The notes beneath the pieces were generated by a model. It saw only the letters and a program-made list of their open reading frames with translations, was not told the origin of the DNA and did not search any database. DNA of 64,000 nucleotides, from assembly GCA_003008705.1 (NCBI GenBank), contig PDUO01000011.1, positions 673,956 through 737,955 of the forward strand, given 5' to 3'. Positions 10,943 to 21,921 of the stretch are shown piece after piece. The stretch is from Pezicula radicicola. Taxonomy: Eukaryota > Ascomycota > Leotiomycetes > Helotiales > Dermateaceae. Position 1 is the stretch's first letter; each line of letters starts with the position of its first letter. The translations under genes were made by a program, and so were the position numbers.

Positions 10943-11807
10943 GCCTAGATTTGATATAAACAAGGAATAAATGGAAGTATAGCCTTATAGAAATGCGATG
11001 ACCCCAGCTCGGTTACTGCTGTTGGAGACTTTATGTAGTGAGATCTATTATGACGCTTGTTTCTACCGAGGCAGACACTCTTTACTTGTTATAAATACAT
11101 GCAACCTGCATCAAAACCCAGCTTTTACAGCTTCGTCCTAACAAAGCAACATCATGCTCTTCTATGATGGGTGTCTTTTCTTAATTTCCTTTCACCTTAC
11201 CGAACGAATTGGTTTATAAGAGATGATTTCGACTTGGGTAACTTACTTGGTTTAAATAACTTGCTTAGCCTAATCAAAATGATCCCTTTAAACCAATTCG
11301 TACAGTACGGTACTCTCGTTATCACACCCATACATGAACCACTCATGGAATCCCTGTCTCCTAAAATGCACGAAGCACAAAAGGGAAGTAAATATGGAAG
11401 TATGTGCAAGGAGCGGCCGGTTAAGCGAGGATACATATACCTATTCCAAGACGCTGGTTGGTAGACATCCTCGCCATATCACAAACAAGCATCACCGCAC
11501 CTCACACTAACCATTTTACCCACTGTGCCACACATCGCGCAATACTAGCATCTATACGATCCCTTCTGTAGCGGGAAAAGTCTATATCTCCTTATCTACG
11601 TACCATATGTACAGTAGACATACAACCATAACTCCATACCAACCACTCTAATGCTNTCTCTCCCAAAAAAAGAACCTCATCTCAAACTTTCAAATTCTCA
11701 ATCCATCTACCTACCTACCTATATAAACTAAACTCCCTCCCCTTATCACCAAACAAACAAAATCTACCTACCCATCTAAGTAAACATCAATAACAATAAC
11801 AATAATA
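10943..11807. other. Intergenic with one S18-type MITE and the promoter of the methyltransferase
   Basis: No gene is supported. A TA-flanked miniature element lies at 11200-11305. The last 150 bases before the ATG at 11808 contain TACC repeats and CAA/AAC-rich leader sequence. One ambiguous base lies near 11656. Confidence 0.5.
11200..11305. mobile_element. TA-flanked MITE with internal 18-bp repeats, copy 1 (106 bp)
   Basis: The left end carries ACGAATTGGTTTATAAGAGA and the right end, reverse-complemented, ACGAATTGGTTTAAAGGGAT. TA stands on both sides (11198-11199 and 11306-11307). The interior holds about two degenerate units of the form ACTTGGTTTAAATAACTTG, the reverse strand of the S18 repeat. 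It shares ends with the longer copy at 18952-19185. Confidence 0.7.
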
Positions 11808-13743
11808 ATGACGACCCTAACCAACAAAAAATTAATCAACGATATCGAATCCCTCCTCGCAACAGCAAAACTCTACGATGTATCTCAACCGCATCGAGAT
11901 CGTTTGATCCGTTTAGATCTCTTGGGGAAGATTGAGGCTTTACGTTATGAATTGGATGATCCGGATGAGGCTATGTTTAGACAACTTACTAATGTATGTA
12001 CCTATTATACATTCTTATTTTGCCAAATAAATTAAATTAAATACACCCTTTATATTTTATTTTTTGTTGGTTTTAAAGGGAGAAAGAGAAGGAGAGGGAG
12101 TTGAGGTTAGTGCCATTTTGGGAGGACAAATTGAGTTTTTTATTTTTTATTGGTTGTGAGTTGTGAGTTGGGAGTTGTGTTAATGAGAAATCTGGAGTAT
12201 AGTATTCGGAAACAGCAGCTATAAGAACCTTGATGCAAATGGGTGCTATAACTGCGATACCAAGAGAAGGAACAATTGATGCTAAGACATTAGCACGGAA
12301 CATAAATGCTAATGAAGAAGTTTTGAGTACGTATATATATATTTATTCCTTTTCTCTTTCCTATCAAACCCAAATTTACTCTACCTTACCTACCTTACCT
12401 TAGGTACCTTTCTAAGACTAAGTCTAGATGAATGAAATGTTTATAATTATTTACGTTTATGGCATAGTGGTACGTAGATAATGAATTTAGTACTGATATT
12501 TAAAAATTGTACGAGTTAGTTCGATTAATGCATATCATTACCGCGACTGGGATCTTGAAATCGGTAGGGGATAATATGTATAAGCATACGCGTTTCTCAT
12601 TAGCGTATCTTGAAGGATCAGAAGTTGATTTCTATAATCTTTGGTAAGTACTCCAATCAAATCAACCTATCCTTCTAAATCTTCCCCAAACCTCTCTCTT
12701 ATACTCATTCTTCTCTCACTCACATATAACTCCCCCCCAAAAAACAGCGTAGAAGAAATCTCCCCCGTAGCAAATCTTCTACCTTCCTACATATCAACAC
12801 ACGCCCCAAATAGTATTATCGATCCAAAGAAATCGCCCTATTCATGGTTCGCAAAAAAAGAAGGAAAATCTTTCTATGAGGTTTTACTTGATTTTCCAGA
12901 GAGGCTTGGTAGGTTTAATAAGGCTATGATGACTCAGGAGGCTGCTCTTCCTGTTTTGGGCATGTTTCCTTTTGGGGATTTGGTGCAGCAAGGTGGAGGG
13001 AGTAAAGAAGGAGGATGGGACGAAGGAGAGAGGGCTTTTCTTGTTGATATTGCCGGTGGTAGAGGTCAGAGTTTGGTGCAGATTAAAGGGGAGATTGAGA
13101 AGGTTTTGCATGAAAGCAAGGATGAGAAAAAGGGAGAGGGAAAGAAAATTGGAAAGATGATTTTGCAGGATCGGAAACCTGTTTTGGATGCTGTTTCTGA
13201 TGATCAATTACCTGGTATTGAGAAGATGGTAATTGATTTCTTTCAACCTCAACCTGTCAAAAGTAAGTACCCACCAGTTTTTTACCTTATATATTTCAAA
13301 GTCCCGCCTTCTCTCCCCTCCCCTCGCTCCCCTTTCGAATTTATAGAAAATCTCAACTCTAAGAAAAAAGAAGTGAAAGAAATATATACTTCTAATTACT
13401 AACATATCAATTAAAACATCTAGATGCACATATCTACTACCTCCGACGAATAATACATAACTGGCAAGATAACGAAGCACGACGAATCCTCCAAAATATC
13501 GCATCGGCAGTGGCTGCAGATTCTCGATTATTAATTGGAGAGATGGTAGTTCCTCCAGAGCCGGAAAAAAATAGTGTTGATAAGACGGTTTATTGGATGG
13601 ATCTTTGTATGTTGATTATTGGTGGCAATGAGAGATCTGAGAGGGAGTTTTCGGTATTGTTGGATGAGGCTGGCTTGGTTCTTGTTAGGATTTGGAGATC
13701 TAGGGTTGGGCCGCAGACTGTTATTGAGTGTCGGTTGAAGTAA
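11808..13743 (+). CDS. SAM-dependent O-methyltransferase (fungal COMT-like)
   Basis: A multi-exon gene. Exons at 11808-11993, 12748-13262 and 13424-13743 are firm, and 12516-12643 is good. The middle part (a short exon near 12079-12110 and one from about 12216 to 12320) is approximate because its splice sites are weak. The order fits the family. An N-terminal dimerisation helix region comes first, then LVRLMHIITATGILK, the SAM-binding motif FLVDIAGGRGQSLVQ near the middle, DDQLPGIEKMVIDFF, and the catalytic His segment AHIYYLRRIIHNWQDNEARR. The C-terminus ends in VGPQTVIECRLK. Such enzymes methylate phenolic hydroxyls of polyketides and other aromatics. The neighbouring Rieske oxygenase and FAD oxidoreductase suggest a shared tailoring or catabolic pathway. 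An unusual donor (GTTTTG) may be used at the end of exon 3. Confidence 0.82.
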
Positions 13744-14369
13744 GATGGTTGCTGTATACTTTTTGTTTGGTAATGCTGCTACTTCCTTTGGTAGTAACTA
13801 GTTATGGATAAAGCTTTAGTTCCTTAGATGCGATTGAGATATGATTGCTAAGGTTTGGATGTTTAGGTTGAGTTAGGTAACTCTCCTGAATAATTATTAG
13901 TATTCTATTGCTAGTAATTAATCCACCCGAGCTAGCAACTACCAAAAAGGCACAGATCTCTAAACTGACACCTACCAAAATAAGAGAGCTATGTAAGATT
14001 CTCGAATTACGACTTTTCAGCTGAAATTTAAGGTAACTACACTAAGCTATGTCCCTTTCTTAGCTTACTTTTACTTTTCTTTATCTCTTTTGTTACTAAG
14101 CACTTGATTCAGATAATTCACTTGATTTAGGTAACTAACTCAATTCAGGCACTCGAATCTAAAACCTATGTCTTCTCTATAAAAAAAACTCCCAAAAATT
14201 CTCTCTCTACCTTTAAAAAAGACCTCTTTAACAACCACAAAAACCTAACAAACCCTAACCCTAAATCTACTACTTAACAACCTCCCGCTCTAAACCCTAC
14301 CCCCTCCCCAAACAAACCAACAAACATTCAACCACCAATCCTCCAACGAAAGATACACCCTCCCTCCAC
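13744..14369. other. Intergenic between convergent genes, with degenerate 18-bp repeats
   Basis: This is a gap between two genes that end towards each other. It carries S18-type units at 14097-14160, AT-rich sequence and an AACCCTAA/CCCTAAC-rich patch near 14250-14290. That patch has only two or three imperfect telomere-like words, too few to call a telomeric repeat. Confidence 0.45.
14097..14160 (-). repeat. Degenerate 18-bp repeat (family S18), about three units
   Basis: Consecutive units read CACTTGATTCAGATAATT, CACTTGATTTAGGTAACT and ACTCAATTCAGGCACTCG. This is the reverse-strand form of the consensus CAAGTGAGTTACTTAAAT seen at 18990-19140. No flanking terminal repeats were recognised. 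Confidence 0.55.
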
Positions 14370-15813
14370 TCAAAAAGCACTCCCATTAACCATAGGAGCC
14401 AACCTCTCAACAAAAAGCGTCTTCCTCATGAAACTAATAAGAAAACTAGGAATAGTCATACTTCCAAAATGACCCGTTGCAGCCCTTTTTCCAATCTGAA
14501 GTCCCATCATACCTAAACACAAAAAAGTCAATCAACCAAAACCCAAAAACCATTATTAACACCAAAAACATAAAAAGAGGGAGTGGGGTTTAACATACTA
14601 CTCGTAGCCACCTTATAAGGAAGCGTTGTCTTCCCGTTTAAAAGGGAAGCGATAAGTTTAACGACATAAACCGACTGTTTATCTGTGTACAAAAATTGAG
14701 GTGGCTCAACTTCTGATACATCACCAATTGCCCATACGGAATCTATCCCATTGAGTTTAAGAAACTCATCGACGACAATAAATCCATTCGCATTGAGGAA
14801 TTTCGAGGGAAGATATGATGAGTTGGGTTTTACTCCGAATGTTGGAATATACATATCGGTGATCAATTTCTCGTCGGTTGAAAGTGTGAGCTCTTGTTGA
14901 TTTTCGGGTAGTGGGTTTGAGGAGATGACTTTTGTTTGTAATTTGAGGTCCACTTTTAGGTTTTGGAGTTGTTTTATTGCGGTTTTTGAGACGTTGGCTG
15001 GTCTTCCTGGGAGAACTGTTGGGTCGTTTGAGATCTGTGATGATGTTAGCTAAGTTGGTAGATGATTGGGATGGTTTGGTAGAGAGGTAGAATGATAGTT
15101 GTAGGCTCGCTGTATGCATCATTACGTCGAGAGGTTTTCAAGATGTATTTAAAACTTACTAAAATGATTTCCTTCCCTCGTCCATACTCGAACCCAAGTT
15201 CACCAGCAACCTCAACACCCGTCGCACCAGCACCAGCTATGACAATAGTCTTAGCTTTCTTAACCCTCGCTTGGAAATCATGTAGAGCATCCTTCGTTGC
15301 TTCGGTTGACCCTAGACCCTTAAATGGTGTATCTCCCTTTGAATTGGTACCAGTAGCAAGAACGAGAAAATCATAGTCAAGTGTTGTGTTACCAGTAGAA
15401 TCAGAAATCTCTACCTTTTTGGCTTGAACATCGACACTTTCGGCAGAGCCAACGATGAATTCAAATTGACTTGTTGGATATTGTTTAAAGCCAGCAGCGA
15501 TCGGTTGGAAAAGTTTATCGTCGGTGAGTTGTCCTGGGATTACGCCTCGAGGGGAGGCTATGTTCCAGTAGAAATGGGTATTTGGTGATACGAGTGTGAT
15601 CTTGAAGGGTCCAGTCTTTGTAGCTTGTTTGAGTAGTCGATGTGCTGTGCTGATTCCTGCATAGGAGCCTCCGAGGATAACGATGTTCTTCATGGTTTGT
15701 GATTTAAGATCTGGATTAGGTAGTTGTTGGAAGTAATAGCCGGTGAGGAAGTGAAAGACAACGTTGATGGCTTTTTGAAAAGTGCTTGAGGCGAGACCAA
15801 GAATATAAAGCAT
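14370..15813 (-). CDS. AMID/FSP1-like FAD- and NAD(P)H-dependent oxidoreductase
   Basis: Three exons are read: 15813-15160, 15034-14599 and 14512-14370, giving 410 residues. Intron 1 (125 nt) has GTAAGT and a TTAGCTAAC branch, and intron 2 (86 nt) has GTATGT. Residues 42-55 form the FAD Rossmann motif (NIVILGGSYAGIST) and residues near 186 the NAD(P)H motif (TIVIAGAGATGVEVAGELG). The GIDSVWAIGDVSE segment is the C-terminal FAD-contacting Asp. The last exon adds MMGLQIGKRAATGHFG, typical of the AIF-homologous mitochondrion-associated (AMID/AIFM2) group. These proteins reduce quinones or similar acceptors at membranes. Residues 1-40 are a hydrophobic extension; a start at the Met at 15692 would remove it. 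As a neighbour of a Rieske oxygenase it could supply electrons, but that is only inference. Confidence 0.85.
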
Positions 15814-16850
15814 TGTATATGTAAAGACGAAGACTTAGAACCTATACGTACAATATAGGAAATTACAAATTTGAATGCGATTGCTTATGTGGCATGCAGG
15901 GTAAAGTAATTGTGAACTGACTGACCTTGCGAGACTAGATATATAGATATGCCAAACGATCTGTTGCGTGGCCATCTCTGGTCCAACTCAGAGCTTTGGT
16001 ATCACCCGGAACTGGCAAAGCCGCGATGAACATGTAAAAAGGAAGAGGGCAAAAGGTTTAGGCGCAGTTGCATCCAATCACTGGGCGTAGCGCCCTCCAT
16101 TTCCCTCCCTTTCTTCTCTTTTCTTTCGGTTAAATTGCCAACTAAACCGAATTCCGCAGTGCTTACAAAGAAGCTGAATGCTTGTGCGTCGTCTGCTTTA
16201 AAAAGTCTCCGGAATGCAATTTAGACGGGATAGTAGTTGCTCCGATGCCATCCAAGAGAGTTGCGCTTCACGAAACAGCCTCACACTTGTTTCCTTGTTT
16301 AATAGACTGAGCAACAATGGGTTCTGGAAGCATGTCGGGCCCTGTAGGCCGCTTACCTCCGCTTAGCGATATAGGGGCATCGCGAGTATCTCTAAAGAGG
16401 GACTAGCTCATTTAGAATTAGTCAATGTATACCTACCTGGTTTCTATGTTTAGACGTATCTTAGATAGAAAACATCCCAAGCCGAAAACCTTGAATATCT
16501 CAATTATATGAAGTTGACAGGAAACGCAGAGGAAATATTTGACGAAAATGAGCCGGACATGTATTTTAGGGGAGTCGGTCCCGAAACCACAGATACTGAA
16601 GAAACTGTTTTGTAAGGGATCATTCTGATTATGGCTTCCCAGATCAAGTGAGTTACTCAAGTCAGTCTCCCATGTCTCAATAGATTGTTAGAAATTATTT
16701 CTTACAAAGCAATTAAGACGGTAGCTGCCGCAGCTAGTCATGACTTGGCATTTCCATAGCGAGTCGCACCTGGCACCAATCATAGTAAGATCCGCAGTGA
16801 GATGAAGAAAGAAAAGGCTCCAAAGCTCTGCTGCCTATGATATTTCCGGA
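15814..16850. other. Intergenic, nothing recognised
   Basis: This gap holds the upstream region of the oxidoreductase gene and the downstream region of the regulator gene. It has moderate GC near 15950-16330 and AT-rich sequence after 16380. I see no RNA gene, repeat array or convincing ORF. Confidence 0.45.
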
Positions 16851-18683
16851 TCAAATAAGCAGAAGATCATGCGTAAGTTCAAGACTGTCTTTCCACGTAA
16901 AATCAGATGTAGTCTGCCTTCTGCTCCAAATCTCTTCCAGAATTGGCAATATCCTTCCTCGATGTCCAAATAATGGATCCAACAACGGCGGAGAGGATAA
17001 AATGTTTCGAAAGAACTGTTCATCTTCTTGTCTTGCAACAGACCCAATAACATACAACGGAGCGACTAATGCTGGTAAAAGATGAACTGGAACCTGAGTT
17101 TGAAGCATCCTCATGGCTTCAGAGATGGTCGTGTCTAATAATTCCAGCGTTTGAAAGCCTTGAATGACCAAGTGAAGGTAAAAAGATGCCATGTAAGCAA
17201 AAATTCGTGTGACGAGTATAGGCGGATCTGAAATCGTGCTAAATATTGTAGTAGAATCGCGTTCAGAAATATTGAAACCTTCCAAAGCCCCCTGGGTAAG
17301 ACCACACTGAATCTCCTTACTGATATCCAACACAGTTTGCTGAAATTCCGTGCAATCAAAATCTCCTTGCTGCAACGCTTGAGTTTTGTGTTCATGTAGC
17401 GCAGCAATGCGGCCAATCTGAAGCATCACCCAATTTTTGCAGCCCATGATGTTTTCAAGCTTGGTCTCGGAATTGGAAGTGATGGCAGAGAAGTGATAAG
17501 GTAGTAAATGTGGCGCTGTTCCTGCCGTGATAGAAGAGATGATATCGAGCCAAATCGTTATGCCGTTTAAGAATCTAAAGATCACAACCTCTTGTGTAAC
17601 CACAGGCCCATCTTCATAGAGTGGAAGGTCCTCATTTAAGATTGTCATTGATTTTTCGGCTAGACCAAGATCGCCTAATTCTTTTCTACAGCGTCGATGG
17701 TACATATTCGTTGCTGCACGGAGATGTATTTGCCATACGCCGCTCTGGCCCGCAAAAAGCTTTATAAAAGTTGTCAGATAGAACCCGAACAATTTTCTAA
17801 AGGGAGAATACCTCGAAAAACACCAGTTGAACGATTGAAATTGCTATTCCCAGTCCATTCTTTAGGCATGTTCTTTGGACAAACTGGTTGACTGTCTTCA
17901 TACTTTGTTGAAATTCGGTCAGACAAATTTCAAGATGCTTTTCTTGTTGGACCAAGGCAGCGACTTGGCACGTATGGGGGATCTTTTCAAGTATGGTCGT
18001 ACGGCGGTGGAACGCACTGAGAGCTAGAGCCGCATGATAGAGAGGCTTTGTCCGAAGCAGAAGGGCTAGCAACCAGCCTCGTCCTCCCTCCATGGTTCCA
18101 GGTTTGTACATAGGATACTGTAGTGGGAATACAATGTCTAGAAAATGCATCAACAAGATGGACTCATCCGCTGACATGGAGAATATGGACCCTGCCATTT
18201 GATGATCACCATGTTCGGGCGATGGAGATTCCTAGTTTATATCAGAATCTCTCACGCCTGTCATGGGAGCAACATACTTACAGACGATCCATCTTGCAAT
18301 ATATTAACTCCATCTTCTTGTGATGAGCCATAACTTGATGGAGGGGCAGCATCATGCTGGTGGTTTGATCCAGGACCGGAAGAGGAATTTTCCACGGAAC
18401 CATTCGAGGACTTGGGTGCTATCCTGCTGACTTGTCCGCGTTGTTTTGAAAACTGAGCTGTACCTTTACGTCTCGAGGTGTGCTTCACGATCTGTTTGAG
18501 GCTATTCGCAACTGCTCTCTCCTTCTCACCATTGTCCATCCAGTCAGGCTTTTGTGGGCCAAAACCATAGCAAGTGATTGATAGCGATTCACATGTTGAA
18601 CAATGAGGACGAGCCTCATCGCATTTCTTCTTGCGCAAGCGGCAGGTCCAGCAACCCTGCTTACTCCGAAGTGGACCGCTCAT
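16851..18683 (-). CDS. Zn2Cys6 transcription factor with fungal-specific regulatory domain
   Basis: Three exons are read: 18683-18282, 18231-17812 and 17759-16851, giving 576 residues. All splices are phase 0 and the introns are about 50 nt. The six zinc-binding cysteines are C11, C14, C21, C28, C31 and C38 (GCWTCRLRKKKCDEARPHCS then C-x6-C). A basic, Ser-rich linker follows. From residue 145 on, a helical domain begins with MSADESILLMHFLDIVFPLQ and continues with GRGWLLALLLRTKPLYHAAL, the pattern of the Fungal_trans_2 group seen in many pathway regulators. It lies next to the oxidoreductase/methyltransferase/oxygenase genes and could control them. No autoregulatory site was identified. Confidence 0.88.
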
Positions 18684-18951
18684 TGGGATTGAAACCGAAC
18701 GTCACAGAGCAATGATTTTGACTAGAATCAGATAGCCCACGGCCTTGAAAGCACACAGAGAATGACTAGGGGTTTGAAGCTAGGGAGGACCTGGTAAGCA
18801 GAGATGAGATACTGGAGATTGTGTAAACATGTTGGCAAGGGGGGTTGAGGAGGGTGAGAGTAAGATTTGGCGAGGGTAAGCAAAGCGGCGCGGGGCGAAG
18901 GGCCTTCACGTGCGCTTGGCTATTGCAAGAATATAATAGACAATAAGTATA

Positions 18952-19185
18952 CCGGACGAATTGGTTTATAAGAGGTCATTTTTAGTAGGGCAACCAAGTT
19001 ACTTAAATCAAGTGAGTTACTTAAATTAAGTCAATTACCTAGATAAGTACGCTGCCTAGATTAAGTGAGTTACTCAAATCAAGTGAGTTACTTAAATCAA
19101 GTGAGTTACTTAAACCAAGTAAGTTACCCAAACCATCTGAATAGACATTCATTTAAAATAATCTCCTATAAACCAATTTGTACAG
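18952..19185. mobile_element. TA-flanked MITE with internal 18-bp array, copy 2 (234 bp)
   Basis: The left end carries ACGAATTGGTTTATAAGAGG and the right end, reverse-complemented, ACAAATTGGTTTATAGGAGA. TA stands at 18950-18951 and 19186-19187. Between them lies an array of about eight 18-bp units (18990-19135) with consensus CAAGTGAGTTACTTAAAT. The ends match copy 1 (11200-11305) and, more weakly, 47678-47817. Length differences between the copies fit gain or loss of repeat units. Confidence 0.75.
18990..19140 (+). repeat. Regular 18-bp tandem array (family S18)
   Basis: Successive units include CAAGTGAGTTACTTAAAT, TAAGTCAATTACCTAGAT, TAAGTGAGTTACTCAAAT, CAAGTGAGTTACTTAAAT, CAAGTGAGTTACTTAAAC and CAAGTAAGTTACCCAAAC, at 18-bp spacing with one 17-bp unit. 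This is the best-preserved array in the window and defines the consensus. Confidence 0.85.
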
Positions 19186-19374
19186 TAATCTTACAACTAG
19201 GGCTCTTTTGAATCTTCTTGAATTTATTATAGAAACTATAAAGTGCTCCGTACAATATGGTCCCTACCACGTGACTAACTTACTTATTCCATAGTGTACC
19301 TCTCAGTGTAAAATAGGCACATAAGACGGGAGCATAAGGTCATCTACTATTGTAACCTGCTTACTTTAGGTAAC

Positions 19375-19490
19375 CCACTTGGATTGAGAACCTCACTTGA
19401 TTTGAGTAACTGACTTATTTGAGTAACTGACTTATTTGACTTAACTCAACTAGGGTAACTAGAGTAACTAAGTCACTCAACACTGGCGCT
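19375..19490 (-). repeat. Degenerate 18-bp repeat (family S18)
   Basis: Units such as CACTTGATTTGAGTAACTG and ACTTATTTGAGTAACTG recur in the opposite orientation to the array at 18990-19140, only about 240 bp away. Several units are shortened to 16-17 bp. The two blocks form a loose inverted pair. Confidence 0.65.
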
Positions 19491-19919
19491 TGATTTAAAG
19501 CTTGTATGCTAGACTTTACATATAAATGACCTGACAGCCGAGGACTTGCAACCTAGTAGCACTCTATTATTTTTAGCACATCACCTTGACAATAATACAT
19601 ATAGGATAGTACTTGTATATCGGTGAGAAGACAATGCTCAAAGTATGAGTAATTATATTTTTTTACTCATATTGGTATTCCGACAAGAAAATAATCAAAG
19701 TCAGCTGGTTGCTTGTTGTGCCCACCCAAGTATTGTTTTGCTCCAACCCAAAATGCGAACGCGAATACTCCTATATACAATGCAAGACAAACACCCCCAA
19801 AGCAAAGCCCAAGATATCCGTTGATGCTCTTTCCCAATTGTCTGAAACCCAGGTTTCGTCGCGCAGTTGCAAAATCAATAATTACATAATTACATCCAGA
19901 CCGAGATTCCGTAGGGACA

Positions 19920-21921
19920 TCATGATAGTAACGAAAAGATTACTGCGAATGAACATAATAAGAACGAGCCAAGTACGCTGCTCGAAGGGTATATAGCTGA
20001 CGATCCGCTGGTCGATGAAGATGTTTTGCCAGCTTTGTCAGTTACTTTCTTGACAAGGTCTGGGCAGAGATCGGTAGTGTTGACCAGGAGAGAACCTGGC
20101 ACCCAAACCTGAATTAAGTGTTAGTATGATTTCTCAAATTTTCCTAAGTTTCGCAGATGAAGCATACCTGAGGTTCTCCGTTTACCAAAGTAATATTGAT
20201 AGATCCATCGTAACCGACAATCTGGCTCGTGCAATTCAAAACCTCAATAATCTCAATACCATCGGCGAAATTGGTGTTCGACACGTTGTACGGACCAATG
20301 TCGTCAGCTCCAACTCCCACGTTCGTGAGAGCTGTCACGATAGACTCTACGTAGCCTTTCCGGAAAACAATCATTTCGTTAACGGTGTATATTATTTGAG
20401 ATTTATAGGCCCAGTATGGCGACCAATTGGAGTAGTTCTGGCTGGCCATGTAATCCCCTACTGCGCTGCGTGCTGTGTTGAGAGACTTTACATGCTGGTA
20501 AAGAGGGGCAGTAGTGTTGAAGCCGCCCTCTGCGAGCCATAGAGCTTCTCTGTTATGAGGGTCGTTCTCTCCGGTGAAACCTTGCTCGGCACCGTAGTAT
20601 ACGGTTGGAATCCCATCAGACATGAAATTGAAAGTTAGGGCGTTCTTTTGTCTCGAGAGGTCGGTAGTGACAGAGCCAAATCGGGCCACATCGTGATTCT
20701 CGCTGAAGGTACCAAGGATTGTACTATCGTAGCAGTCCGTGGCGACAATTCCAAATTCGTATCCCAAACCCCCCATAGCATTTGAGCTGTTTCCTATAAT
20801 TGAAACGATATAGTACCAAGCTGGGTAGTTTAGAACCGAGGAGAGGGCGTCGACAGCCCAGTAACATGCGCTTACCGCATCTGCATCAAAGACCTCTCCA
20901 ATTGTGAAGACACCAGCAGCGTCTTGGAATCCGGGCCAAAAGGGTTTGTCTACGTGTTTAGCAGCATCAATACGCAGTCCATCGACTGAATTGCCGTGTT
21001 AGCAAATGTGTAAGGTTAAAGTGGGGCTGCATTCCAAGGACATACGAGAGTAGTTTGCAACCATTTCCGTCACCCAGGTATTCCAAGTCTCTTGCACAAA
21101 GGTTGATTCGGTATCCAGATCGGCCAATGCGACGGTGTTGTCTCCCAACCAGCAGTCCTGGGCGTTTGTCTGATTACCGTAGTCGGTAATGAAGCAAAAG
21201 GAGTGGAAGTATTCCTCCTTATCAAAGGGCACAAAGGTCGAGTAGTCGGTATCAGCTCCGGCTCCAGCATAAGCCATATCATTGACGACCACATCGATCA
21301 TGAGGTACTGCTCAGGGTTAGTACTTGTGCTCTTTGCATGTTATAGGAGGTCGTACCATATCTCGGTTGTGCAGCTCGGTGGAGAGACTCTTCAAGTCGT
21401 CTGCGGTTCCGAAGTTTTCATTGATGGTGGTGATATCTTGTGTCCAGAAGCCATGGTAGCCTTGGCCATAAGCTGTGACGGCGTCGATATTGGTTACGAC
21501 AGGTGAGATCCAGATCTAAGTGTGTGAGCATGAGGGGTCAGTTCGTGCATTCCCGTGTTTGTTTCATCGCGACGCGACTTTAGTTCAGATCAGACGAACT
21601 CACAGCAGTAAAGCCCATTCCCTGTATGTAATCCAATTGATTAATGATTCCTTGAAAAGTTCCCCCACAGTACAATTGAGCAGTCGTATTACAGGCGTAT
21701 GTGGTTGAGCCATCGGTGCGTGCGAATCGGTCGGTGATGATTTGGTATATCGACCTCGTCCTCCATTCGTCTGATGTTGCGGCATGTGTACTGGGAACGA
21801 GGGACGAGAAAGCAAACAACAAGGACAAGGACCAAACGAGTGCCGCCGACGACGAGGTCGACGTGAAATACATGATTATTAGTAGGAGACGGACGACAAC
21901 AACAGTGCGTGGTATGTACAA
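19920..21921 (-). CDS. GH13 alpha-amylase-like protein, secreted and probably GPI-anchored (AgtA/AmyD-like)
   Basis: Five exons are read: 21921-21604, 21515-21357, 21307-21046, 20985-20168 and 20108-19920, giving 581 residues. The introns are 49-88 nt and one has a perfect TACTAAC branch. The N-terminus has a long hydrophobic signal region. GH13 regions follow in order: [21 protein letters not shown] with the Asp nucleophile, [13 protein letters not shown] with the acid Glu, and IV FSENHD with the third Asp. In region I the usual His is replaced by Asp. The C-terminus is Ser-rich and ends in a hydrophobic tail ([19 protein letters not shown]), as for GPI anchoring. In Aspergillus, GPI-anchored members of this family (AgtA, AmyD) act on alpha-glucan and affect cell-wall alpha-1,3-glucan rather than digest starch. 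The head-to-head ags gene supports that role here. Confidence 0.88.

Larger units (their letters stand above)
18684..19919. other. Intergenic repeat block
   Basis: No gene is supported. It contains MITE copy 2 at 18952-19185 with a regular 18-bp array inside, a second S18 array at 19375-19490, and AT-rich sequence. Bases 18690-18930, immediately upstream of the regulator gene, are purine-rich on the plus strand and likely hold its promoter. Confidence 0.5.

Noticed and set aside
14250..14290. CCCTAA-like words suggesting telomeric repeat
   Set aside because: There are only two or three imperfect copies inside ordinary AT-rich DNA between genes.
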